This document shows positions 16,412-24,256 of a stretch of DNA of 64,000 nucleotides, piece by piece. The translations under genes and the position numbers were made by a program. Where the stretch lies: positions 1 to 64,000 of the forward strand of contig NZ_BCST01000007.1 in the NCBI RefSeq assembly GCF_001571005.1, written 5' to 3'. The DNA comes from Herbiconiux solani NBRC 106740. Its GTDB lineage: Bacteria; Actinomycetota; Actinomycetes; Actinomycetales; Microbacteriaceae. The notes under the pieces were generated by a model, which was given only the letters and a program-made list of their open reading frames with translations, did no database searches and had not been told where the DNA came from. Within the stretch, counting starts at the first letter, position 1. Each line of letters opens with the position of its first letter.

Positions 16412-17416
16412 TCAGCGGGGTGGCTTCCTTCGCTCTTCCAACCCCAACACTTCTACGGTTCCCTCTCCGATGATCCGAGTCTCATGGCCCGCGGTTTCTC
16501 CTCGCCACCGCACATGCAGGTTCCAGCGCGCTGACATTTCGCTGAAGTCCACATCGTCTCCGAAGCCTTCGTCGATGATGAGGATCGCAGCGTCGATGTC
16601 TGCGATCGCTTCTACGCTGAGCTCATATATCTCTGAGCCATAGCGCTTCTTTACGTCTGCTGTCTGGTCCAGGAGATCTACCCGCCCCACGCGCCGTACG
16701 TCAGCATGGTCTGGGCCGGGAGGGCTCCAGCGTGTGATATTCAACCCCGGGAGACCGTCTTTGATCAGGGTTTCAATCTCCATGGGATGGATGTGAAGGC
16801 TACTGAAATCGAACTGGCCACTCTCGTATTCGCCGGGGAGTTCCAAACTGGCGAAGGACCGCAGCACAGTTAGCTCTGCGCCGGTCTCACGCCGAAGTTC
16901 CGCTGTGAGATCGCTACTTCGCTTTGTGAAAACACTGTCGTCTGACACCAGGACCAAATTTTCGAATGGCGGTTCGTCTACTTGTTCAAGGGCGGTGAGC
17001 CACAGCAACGTGTCTCTATACCCACCACCACTCTCATCGAACGGTGCCAGTCGGTTAATTGCTCGCTCGGTCATATCGATATGGGTGCGATCGGGCGGTT
17101 CCGCGATTAGGAACCCGATCTCGTGCAGGCGGGTGTTCAGGATCGATTCGTATTGGTCAACTTCATCGGCATAAACCCGGAGTAACGACTCCGCAGCCGC
17201 CTTCGCACGGTTCGTCGATTTGCGGATTACGCCCTTTACCTGCCGGATTTTATCCTCGTGGTCGCGGCGATACCCGCCGATAGCCTCGAGTCGAGCAACT
17301 TCTGGCAGGACAAGCCGCAAGCGGTCTGCATCGACGGCATCTTTCGCGACCCGCCACTTACGATCACGGAGGATCGCATCCTTCATAATGACGTTGGCGT
17401 CAACGATGACAAGCAT
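16412..17416 (-). CDS. PIN-like (DUF4935-type) domain protein
   Basis: A 334-residue protein. The N-terminal 190 residues show a PIN RNase arrangement with four spaced acids: D6 (IVDANVIM), E39 (LPEVARLE), D135 (GYRDTLLW) and D159/D160 (VSDDSVF). The C-terminal 140 residues form a separate domain of unknown type. PIN proteins cut RNA; the larger DUF4935-type ones occur in defence islands. No antitoxin partner is adjacent. Base composition is clearly less GC-rich than the flanks. GGGGGA precedes the ATG. Confidence 0.7.
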   Translation of the reverse strand: MLVIVDANVIMKDAILRDRKWRVAKDAVDADRLRLVLPEVARLEAIGGYRRDHEDKIRQVKGVIRKSTNRAKAAAESLLRVYADEVDQYESILNTRLHEIGFLIAEPPDRTHIDMTERAINRLAPFDESGGGYRDTLLWLTALEQVDEPPFENLVLVSDDSVFTKRSSDLTAELRRETGAELTVLRSFASLELPGEYESGQFDFSSLHIHPMEIETLIKDGLPGLNITRWSPPGPDHADVRRVGRVDLLDQTADVKKRYGSEIYELSVEAIADIDAAILIIDEGFGDDVDFSEMSARWNLHVRWRGETAGHETRIIGEGTVEVLGLEERRKPPR

Positions 17417-17838
17417 TCATCCCCCACGGATTCACCCTTGGCTACATCACAACTTGCGTTCGAGGTCGGGCGACGGCGTGCCTCTCGCATTCAAGATTAG
17501 CCCTGGGGCTCTTTGTCAAATGTAATGGCTGGCCTCTGCGAATCGGCATTCCATTCTGGGCACGCGCTCACGCCGACGCTACGGACGACTCCGCAAGCTA
17601 CAGCAACTAGTCTGAAGTGTCGCTGAGGATGGTCTTCCCGGCATGACTGAACTCTTGCATGCGTCTAGTGCAACGAGGATGCATATACTGCGCTATCCGC
17701 ACCAGTCCCCTCCCTCGATATGTTCAAACTCTCGGGTGCGCGGCGCGCCGGCCACTTGGCGCTCAAACATCGGGTCCTTATTAGTCGGACGGACGGTTCG
17801 TTGAAACGGCGTGGTGAGCGAGGCAGTAGCTTTGGGAC
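17417..17838. other. 422-bp divergent intergenic region
   Basis: AT-richer non-coding DNA between the PIN gene and the ATPase gene, without a convincing ORF. TATACT at 17684-17689 could be a -10 box. TAGCTT (17827-17832) lies 6 nt before the ATPase ATG and fits a leaderless start. TGCATGC and TGCATA repeats occur near 17657-17686. Confidence 0.45.
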
Positions 17839-19239
17839 ATGCTTACGCGTATTGAAGTCAACGGGTTCAAAAACTTGTTCGACATTGCGGTGGACTTCGG
17901 ACCATACACGTGCATCGCTGGCCCAAACGCACTTGGTAAATCCAACCTGTTTGATGCGATTGAATTTCTTTCGCTGATCATGGACTACCCGTTCATGGAG
18001 GCTGCGCAGCAGATTCGCTCGGCCGGTAGTCGTATGGGTGACCCGCGCACACTGTTTTGGGTGGGGGGCGTCGAGCCGCCTCCGCTTATGACGATTGCAG
18101 CGGAGATGATAGTTACAGGCGTAGTTCACGACGACTTTGGGCAAGAAGCGAAGGCGACGAGCACTTTTCTTCGATACGAACTGACTCTTGAGTACGCACC
18201 TCCTACGGATGCTGGCCCAATCCAGATGGGTGCTATTCGGTTAGTTCGGGAAGACCTCAACTACATAACGCAATCCAAAGCTGCGACAAGAATTCGTTGG
18301 AAGAACAACGCCACGAAGTTCAGACAGCGCGTCATCACAAATGATCGGAAGGGCACCGGCTACATCTCTACAGGGGGGGACGGTGCCTTCCAAGTCCATC
18401 AGGACGGAGGCAGTCGCGGTCAGCCTCGTCGGTCAGCGGTAGCGCCGCGCACGGTCTTGTCGACCATCAACACGTCGGATGATCCAACCGCGCTCGCGGC
18501 GCGGCGTGAGATGCAGCAGTGGCGAAACCTCGCGCTTGAGCCGTCAGCGATGCGTGCCCCCGATTCCGTGATGGGTACTTCGGCGATTGGGTCAGATGGC
18601 TCCCACCTCGCAGCAGCACTCTTTCGAATGGCTGACCAAGGCAAGCAATTGGATGTCTATGCAGGAGTTGCTGCGACAGCATCTGCGTTAGTAGATGTTC
18701 GGGATGTGGGTGTGGACTTCGACCCAAAACGCGACCTCTTGACTCTCGAAGCTCAGATCGGGAATGGGCCACTTTTGCCGTCGCGGGTGCTGTCTGATGG
18801 AACGATGCGGTTCCTTGCACTATCCGTAATAGAAGCTGATCCCGCTTTTGGTGGAGTGATCTGCATGGAAGAGCCTGAGAACGGAATTCACCCGGCGAAG
18901 ATCGAATCAATGGTGACGCTCCTCCGGGATCTTGCTGTTGACCCTCAAGAAGAGCCCGGAACGGACAATCCCCTTCGCCAGGTGATTGTCAACACTCACT
19001 CGCCGCGCTTTGTAGTTTTCCAGCACGACGACGACATGTTGCTTGCCGTGCCTCGTAGCGTCGTAATCGAGGGCGAGACGAGGCAAACAATCAAATTCGC
19101 ACCGTTGTGGGACACGTGGCGAGCGGACGCATCCGGCGAGGGCGTGTCTAAGGGCCTGATCGGTGACTATCTCACAGCCCCAGACGATGCGCCGATGATG
19201 CTCGATTTTCCGGGCCGCGAACTCGGAGAGATTGACTGA
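17839..19239 (+). CDS. SMC/Rad50-like ABC ATPase (AAA_21 type), defence-associated
   Basis: A 466-residue ATPase of the OLD/AAA_21 class. Walker A GPNALGKSN is at residues 29-37; a long middle region is followed by the signature-like LSDGTMRFLALSVI, Walker B VICMEEPENGIHP and H-switch VNTHSPRF. There is no C-terminal TOPRIM domain; that function is carried by the next gene, directly adjacent. Such split ATPase + TOPRIM pairs are known from AbiL-, Rlo- and PARIS-type phage defence, where the ATPase senses infection and releases the effector. Low-GC codon use suggests transfer. Confidence 0.82.
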   Translation: MLTRIEVNGFKNLFDIAVDFGPYTCIAGPNALGKSNLFDAIEFLSLIMDYPFMEAAQQIRSAGSRMGDPRTLFWVGGVEPPPLMTIAAEMIVTGVVHDDFGQEAKATSTFLRYELTLEYAPPTDAGPIQMGAIRLVREDLNYITQSKAATRIRWKNNATKFRQRVITNDRKGTGYISTGGDGAFQVHQDGGSRGQPRRSAVAPRTVLSTINTSDDPTALAARREMQQWRNLALEPSAMRAPDSVMGTSAIGSDGSHLAAALFRMADQGKQLDVYAGVAATASALVDVRDVGVDFDPKRDLLTLEAQIGNGPLLPSRVLSDGTMRFLALSVIEADPAFGGVICMEEPENGIHPAKIESMVTLLRDLAVDPQEEPGTDNPLRQVIVNTHSPRFVVFQHDDDMLLAVPRSVVIEGETRQTIKFAPLWDTWRADASGEGVSKGLIGDYLTAPDDAPMMLDFPGRELGEID

Positions 19240-19869
19240 ATGACCGACCTCCAGTACGCGCTCATTCGTGAGGGCACCTCAGACGATGGCCTGATCCCGC
19301 ACATTTCAGCGCTCTTGCTGAGGGCGGGGGCATCCGCCGTAATCGGTGCAGCGCGTCAATATAAGGGCTCAACTAGAGAGCGCCTCAGCCAGTTGCTTGC
19401 CGAGCCGAAGCCGCCGGCCCTGATCTTCGTCCACCGCGACTCCGATTCCGCCGATCCCTCGTCGAGACATCAGGAAATCGCCGCGGCTGCTTCCGCGCTC
19501 GGGTGTGTCGAACGAGTGATACCAGTGGTTCCAGTGCAAGAACTTGAAGCATGGTTGTTAACAGATGAAGGCTCGATCAGGGCGGTGGTTGGACGGCCAA
19601 GCGGTCGAACACCAATGGGCCTACCGGCTCTGCGAAACATTGAGACGACATCGAGCCCAAAGGAAGTCCTCCAGAACGCCTGCCTTATTGCGAGCGAGAA
19701 GACTGGCGTCCGGCGCAAGAAGGAGCGGGGACAGTTCAATGTTCGACGCGCAAGCCTCTTGGAACGAATTGACATCGATGGTGCGGTGACTTCGCTGGCG
19801 TCATGGCAGCGCTTCGTCGGTGACCTCACTACTGCGGCCGTTCGGGCACTCGAAAATGATGCCACTTGA
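19240..19869 (+). CDS. DUF4276-like TOPRIM protein, effector partner of the ATPase
   Basis: A 209-residue protein starting immediately after the ATPase stop (TGAATG). It shows a TOPRIM-like pattern: an early acid in IREGTSDDG (about residue 9), then the acid cluster FVHRDSDSAD (about 66-75) and PVQELEAWLLTDE, typical of DUF4276/AbiLii-like proteins. TOPRIM effectors are metal-dependent nucleases. It is the expected toxic half of the two-gene system. Which defence subtype is represented cannot be decided by eye. Confidence 0.72.
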   Translation: MTDLQYALIREGTSDDGLIPHISALLLRAGASAVIGAARQYKGSTRERLSQLLAEPKPPALIFVHRDSDSADPSSRHQEIAAAASALGCVERVIPVVPVQELEAWLLTDEGSIRAVVGRPSGRTPMGLPALRNIETTSSPKEVLQNACLIASEKTGVRRKKERGQFNVRRASLLERIDIDGAVTSLASWQRFVGDLTTAAVRALENDAT

Positions 19870-20246
19870 AGCGACGTATTTCCTCGTCACGCTAACCTGC
19901 CATGCGCGATCAGGGCGGCGAGTCTAAATGATGATCGCGACCAGAGTATGCGGAGACTCCCGCTAAGTCGCTGCGCTGTTTGATGCGGTAAGCGACCAGC
20001 TTTCAAGCGCCACGAGAACGCAGTGATGGGGTGAGGCCCGCGAGCTGTTTGCCGCGGGCAGCCCGGCGCGCCGGCACGTGGGCGAAGCGCGGGGCTTCAC
20101 GCAGGTGGCCCCATTCGGTACTGCTTCGTCAAGCAACGATTGATTGACTTGGAACTTGAATCATGCTTGTCAGAACCATCCGGCGACGACTACTCACGCT
20201 CCGAATGCGTGTGCCGCGGGAGATGTCGCTTGTCTCCCGCGCAGGT
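19870..20246. other. Intergenic stretch with a gene relic
   Basis: About 380 bp between the TOPRIM gene and a membrane protein gene on the other strand. No intact gene is present. It contains the nucleotidyltransferase relic at about 19966-20143; the remainder shows nothing I can interpret. Confidence 0.5.
19966..20143 (+). pseudogene. Decayed fragment of an HTH-MNT nucleotidyltransferase (MntA-like) gene
   Basis: Reading in two frames, the DNA encodes SFQAPRERSDGVRP and then RHVGEARGFTQVAPFG. These align with SYQVARERTDGVRP and RHVAEEQGFTQVAMFG in the intact gene at 34741. A one-base deletion (near 20040) separates the frames, an in-frame TAA lies upstream (about 19989), and the GS...DxD catalytic part is missing. 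It is therefore a broken relative of the antitoxin at 34741, either an old duplicate or the remains of another module. Confidence 0.65.
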
Positions 20247-21143
20247 TTACTTCGGCTTCTCGTCCACACCAGGCATGTCGGCGACCAGTTTTAGCGTCGG
20301 AGACTGAGTAACTCCGGCAATGATGCTCTGGAACATGACTTCCATAGCCGCCATCTTGGTTTTAGCCGCACTCTGGGTCAAGACGACCGCGCCGATGAAG
20401 GCGAAGAGTTCAATTAGCAGTGCTCCGATGCCAAAAAACTCGTAAGTCCGATAGGTCAGCGCGGCACCGACGGCGACGAGCGGCATGCCAATTCTTCCTC
20501 GGAAGGATGCCTCGGCATCCAGGCGGTCGTATTTGTCGTAAAGGTCCTTATTTGCAGCCTGGAGCGACACTTCTGCGAGGTCGACTTCGTCGATGACGCG
20601 CTGGCGCAGAAGTGGTAGAAGGCGTTCGCTGGTCCATTGCCAGAAACCCTCCTGCATGTACTCATTGACTGTTATGTCTTCGAAAGCCGCGATGTCCGAA
20701 GCCTCCGCCTGAAGCTCGCGCTGGGCTTCCGATGTCCAGTGTGCTCTCTCTTCGGCCTTGAGGAGCGGGAAGGGTCTCAGTACCCAGCCCGATGGAACGT
20801 TGCGAGATCTCGCGTCCGTGACCGTTCTCTCTATCAGCTCATCGAGATTCGTTACAGTTGTCGGCTGTAGCTCATCCCTCAGGTCATTGGAGAGTGTAGG
20901 GAATGACTCACCTACGCGTTCGGTCAGAACGCCGATCAGGTAGGCAATAAACGCCAGTGCCGCCCCGACCCCCGCCGGACCAAGCCACCCGGCCACGTCA
21001 TACAGCTGGCTGATGATGCCCACGGAATCTTCCTTGGTCGGGACTAGCGGCCCAAACGCAAGCCACGCAGCAATGAGCCACATTGCACCCACGGCGAGCG
21101 GAACACGGAGCTCCCGGATGCCAGGTAAGAGTGCGGCTAGCAT
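20247..21143 (-). CDS. Membrane protein with cytoplasmic helical domain, unknown
   Basis: A 298-residue protein with two N-terminal membrane helices (about 13-31 and 56-77), a soluble, charged helical domain of about 140 residues (WTSEAQRELQAEASDIAAF and neighbouring helices), and two more hydrophobic segments at about 219-262. AGGGGAA precedes the ATG. Base composition is AT-richer than the core genome. No family was recognised. It is divergent from the nuclease-like gene at 21778, with about 630 bp between. Confidence 0.6.
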   Translation of the reverse strand: MLAALLPGIRELRVPLAVGAMWLIAAWLAFGPLVPTKEDSVGIISQLYDVAGWLGPAGVGAALAFIAYLIGVLTERVGESFPTLSNDLRDELQPTTVTNLDELIERTVTDARSRNVPSGWVLRPFPLLKAEERAHWTSEAQRELQAEASDIAAFEDITVNEYMQEGFWQWTSERLLPLLRQRVIDEVDLAEVSLQAANKDLYDKYDRLDAEASFRGRIGMPLVAVGAALTYRTYEFFGIGALLIELFAFIGAVVLTQSAAKTKMAAMEVMFQSIIAGVTQSPTLKLVADMPGVDEKPK

Positions 21144-21777
21144 CGATTTCCCCTAGAGGAGCTCAGCGCAACTTTCGGAGAATATTCCAGTACGCCCCAG
21201 TTTGCTTGCCCTGATTGTGGATGCACCCCGCATTGAGATCGAAAGCGGTCGTCGGCCACTGCAAAGTTCATGTTAATGGGCACCTCGCGGTAGGGGGGAG
21301 GAGGACGCAGGAGTGAAATCTTGCGCCTCGTTCACGCCGAGATTCGCAAGCGGTCTGCCAATGATGCAACAGTGCGAGATGTCTGAGCGGTATTGCCGCC
21401 CCAGCCAAAGGCACAGGGGCAAAATTTGGTTGAATCGCGGGCCCTCAGGACGAGCTCCAGAGCTCTCGAAATTCTCGGTGATACCGGGGTGCGCGGGCTT
21501 GCGGCACTCGATCGGCAGCGCCGGAACTGCGGCCACTCCAGCGCTGCCGCGAGGATGCCACGACGTGACGTGGTGGCTGTCGAGGTCGCCCGTTGCGGCC
21601 CATTCGTCAGGAGCACTGACGACTTAGGCGCGTATTTCTGGACGTGCTGGCTAGAAATCTTGAACGAAGGGGCGCCAGCGAAGGCTCGCCTACTCCGTAT
21701 AGGCAGCTAGGGTCGAGCTGGTGAGTGATGAATTCGTATCACCAAGGGGTTGGTAGGTCGGCGCAAGCAGGGATTGA
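21144..21777. other. 634-bp intergenic region
   Basis: Short frames are open here but none has a ribosome-binding site and coherent composition. One contains a TetR-like stretch (see 21438-21560). The right end holds the inverted repeat GTGAT-N8-ATCAC (21725-21742) about 35 bp before the next gene, a possible operator. Confidence 0.4.
21438..21560 (+). pseudogene. Possible relic of a TetR HTH domain
   Basis: One frame reads SRALEILGDTGVRGL, which matches the first helices of TetR-type regulators (consensus-like ALEILGDTGVRGLTH), but the expected recognition helix does not follow in the same frame. A frameshifted relic is the simplest reading; chance similarity is possible. Confidence 0.3.
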
Positions 21778-23253
21778 TTGGCGCTAATGGCAGAACTATC
21801 GCGGGTTGGGAGACCTCCCACGTATCATGCAGTCATCACGGCAGCCAAGCAGTTCAGGCCTGAGCTGCTCCTTCCCCTCCTCGCGAGCGCGAGTGCCGCG
21901 AATGACCCATTGGTGGGTGCCGGCCGGGAGTGGGTGCGAACTCAGCCCTGGGTCTATGCGGCTATCGCTCGGGAAAGCATCCTTCATGGATCGCTGTCGA
22001 GTCCGAATGTGCCCACTGGGCGGACCGTCGAGCGTCTTCGCCAGATCTTCATCGATTCCTACGATGATCTCCATGACCCGACTCTCTCGGCTATCATCGG
22101 GCCGCTGATGTATGAGCAGTTCCCCTACCAGCTCTCACCTGGCGAAGAATATGCCCGCATTCAAGCCCTGTACGGGGACCCGAATCTCGGAGAGGTGCCA
22201 CCGTGGGGGGATATCCTCGGTCAGTCGCTAACGGACGCGCTGAGGGCGAACATAGTCATCAGCGCATGGATACACCATCACGATGGACAATTCCGACTGT
22301 CGATCCTCGATGACCCTGAGTATTCGGAGGTGTGGGAGAAGATTGCTTCCCGCGAATCCGTCGAAGTTCACGCCCGTTACCTGACGGCGACGATCGCAGA
22401 AGCCAAAGGGCTTGCCGCTGTGGCTCCCGTGCTACCGCGTAGTCTTCAGCGATACCGCTACAACCCTCTTTGGCAGAAGCCGCTAATCGATCTCGGCGAT
22501 ACGGGAGTTTGGGCTCCAGACAGCATGCTACTTCGAGGGGCAATTGCACCCGGTCGCCTGTACTACGCAGCAGCAAGCCAGTGGAAAGCGAACTTCGCAA
22601 ACGAGCTCGGCCATCGCACGGAGCTCTACGTCGGCGAGCACCTGAGGATCGTCGCCGGCCAAAACGTCGAGCCGGAGATCGAATACGCCGTTGGGAAGAG
22701 ATCACTGAAAACGGTTGATTGGATCTGGTCTGCCGACAGCGCAACGATACTAGTCGAGAGCAAATCGGCCCGGATGAGCGTCGGTGCGCAGGCGGGGCTG
22801 GACCTGCAGCGCGAAGCCGATCTCCTTCGGAAAGCACACATGCAGATCGATTCCACCGTGGAGGCGATCCATGGCGGGCGCCACCCGGAACTGGCTCACC
22901 TGTCGGCAGAGAAGCCCTTTCTGGGCATGATCGTTACCTCTGAGCCGTTCTACCTCGGCAACGCCGAGCTTCCCGAATATGGGGCCATAGGACAGACACC
23001 CCGTTTAGTTCTATCTCTACGCGAGCTCGAACAACTGGTGTGCTTCCCTGCAGAACTTGTCGTCGCCCACCTCCTGCCCATACTCGACGACCCGGACCAG
23101 CGACGCTGGTCCTTTAACAACACGCTCACTCAGCTGCGAAATTCGGCATCACCAATCAGCAACCCGATTCTTCTAAAAGCAACGGAAGAATGCGCCTTCC
23201 TCGAACTCCAGAACATGACCAAGAAGGCCCTTGGTGCGGGCTCTTCCCCCTGA
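21778..23253 (+). CDS. PD-(D/E)XK nuclease-like protein, large, unknown family
   Basis: A 491-residue protein. The C-terminal half contains a likely PD-(D/E)XK core: a helix with Glu (HRTELYVGEHL), then TVDWIW with the Asp, and ILVESKSARMS, where E-x-K follows a beta strand. The N-terminal 280 residues are of unknown type. The start is uncertain: TTG 21778 lies 4 nt after AGGGA, ATG 21787 lies 13 nt after it. Standalone nucleases with a large unknown domain are typical of defence islands. The end abuts a truncated transporter, so this is probably an insertion boundary. Confidence 0.6.
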   Translation: MALMAELSRVGRPPTYHAVITAAKQFRPELLLPLLASASAANDPLVGAGREWVRTQPWVYAAIARESILHGSLSSPNVPTGRTVERLRQIFIDSYDDLHDPTLSAIIGPLMYEQFPYQLSPGEEYARIQALYGDPNLGEVPPWGDILGQSLTDALRANIVISAWIHHHDGQFRLSILDDPEYSEVWEKIASRESVEVHARYLTATIAEAKGLAAVAPVLPRSLQRYRYNPLWQKPLIDLGDTGVWAPDSMLLRGAIAPGRLYYAAASQWKANFANELGHRTELYVGEHLRIVAGQNVEPEIEYAVGKRSLKTVDWIWSADSATILVESKSARMSVGAQAGLDLQREADLLRKAHMQIDSTVEAIHGGRHPELAHLSAEKPFLGMIVTSEPFYLGNAELPEYGAIGQTPRLVLSLRELEQLVCFPAELVVAHLLPILDDPDQRRWSFNNTLTQLRNSASPISNPILLKATEECAFLELQNMTKKALGAGSSP

Positions 23254-23575
23254 CGTTCGTGGTTCGTCCGCTCGGCTCCTGGCCCTTTGGCCGACTCGCC
23301 GACCCGCGAGACAGGCAACGGGCACTCGCTGCGGCGGTCACGATGATGTCGGCCGGATCCGTCGCTCTCGCGGTTGCCTCGATCGAACGCGCGGTCTGGG
23401 CGTGGTCCGCTTTGATCCTCGTGGTCGTTCAGCCTGCTCCAGGCGTCGCCACCGGGGGTGAGTACGCGGCCGACACGGAGTTGTGTTCGGTGCCGGCCAC
23501 GCGAGGCGACCGCCCATTCTTCGCCCCGCTCCAGGCCGCCACGATCGTCGGCGGACTCGTGCTCGAGAGGAACGC
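23251..23575 (+). pseudogene. Truncated MHS-family (MFS) transporter
   Basis: In one frame the DNA encodes TFVVRPLGSWPFGRLAD, then ALAAAVTMMSAGSVAL and QPAPGVATGGEYAAD. These are hallmark segments of metabolite:H+ symporters of the proline/betaine type (usual length about 430 residues). Helix 1 and the start are missing because the nuclease-like gene ends exactly where the similarity begins, and the similarity stops after ATIVGGLVLE. Only about 105 residues remain. Confidence 0.75.
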
Positions 23576-23636
23576 CCCTACCCAACCGAAGCGATCCCCG
23601 ACCTTGCGGGCTGGGAATGGTCCGGTCAGACTGCGG

Positions 23637-23642
23637 TAGTAT
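23637..23642 (+). promoter_or_regulatory. -10 box of the MazEF module
   Basis: TAGTAT is followed by 6 nt and the ATG at 23649, consistent with a leaderless mRNA. GCGGTAGT and GCGGTAT repeat around the start and could be an autoregulatory site. Confidence 0.5.
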
Positions 23643-23648
23643 TGCGGT

Positions 23649-23873
23649 ATGACCATGAAGCTGAGTGTGAGCCTCTCCGAGAGCGACGTCGAGTACATCG
23701 ACGAGCTCGCGCGCGCTCGATCGGGCAACCGGTCGGCTGCCATTCACGATCTCGTTCGGATTGCTCGAGAGCGCGCAGCGGTCAGCGATTACGCTCTGGC
23801 GAACGATGAGTGGATCGACTCCGGCGAGGCTCGTGCGTGGAAGACGGCCGAGGCCGACGGCCTCGGGGCATGA
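23649..23873 (+). CDS. RHH antitoxin (MazE-type) of a MazEF module
   Basis: A 74-residue ribbon-helix-helix protein: MKLSVSLSESDVEYIDELA and SGNRSAAIHDLVRIARERA form the DNA-binding part, and the C-terminal DEWIDSGEARAWKTAEADG is the likely toxin-neutralising tail. Its stop overlaps the toxin ATG (ATGA). A second ATG two codons in (23655) is a possible alternative start. Confidence 0.85.
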   Translation: MTMKLSVSLSESDVEYIDELARARSGNRSAAIHDLVRIARERAAVSDYALANDEWIDSGEARAWKTAEADGLGA

Positions 23874-24232
23874 GGAGAGGAGACGTGGTGGCCGTTCGCC
23901 TCGACCCGGCTGAAGCCGGCGAGGCGTCGAAAACCCGACCCTGCCTCGTGGTCAGCAACGACGGCGCCAACGAGGCGGCGACCGTGATGGGCCGGGGCAC
24001 GATCACCGTCGTGCCGTTGACCACCAACGTGACAAACGCGCGCGGGGAGTTTCAGGTGCTCGTGTCAGACGGCGACGCGCTCGAGTCGATGGGCCTGACG
24101 AGTGTGTCGAAGGTGCAGGCCGAACAGGTGCGCACGGTGTCGGTCGAGCGACTCGCCGGCGCCCGCGGGGCCGCGCCCGGCTGGGTGATGCAGCAGGTCG
24201 ACCACGCGCTGCGCTTTCACCTGTCGCTCTAG
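23870..24232 (+). CDS. MazF/PemK-family mRNA interferase toxin
   Basis: A 120-residue toxin with the MazF core: MRRGDVVAVRLDPAEAGE, KTRPCLVVSND, ITVVPLTTNV and LTSVSKVQAEQVRTV. MazF proteins cut mRNA at short sequence motifs; the Arg in KTRP and the Thr/Ser in TSVSK are active-site positions in the family. The start was set at the ATGA overlap with the antitoxin; a longer frame reading into the antitoxin gene is open but not coding. The module closes the right side of the island. Confidence 0.9.
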   Translation: MRRGDVVAVRLDPAEAGEASKTRPCLVVSNDGANEAATVMGRGTITVVPLTTNVTNARGEFQVLVSDGDALESMGLTSVSKVQAEQVRTVSVERLAGARGAAPGWVMQQVDHALRFHLSL

Positions 24233-24256
24233 GCGGTCTGCGGCCAAGCCCCGCGC

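Noticed and set aside
21313-21710. Short plus-strand frames of 104 and 105 codons
   Set aside because: No ribosome-binding site, odd composition and mutual overlap; only the TetR-like stretch at about 21450-21510 is noted as a possible relic.
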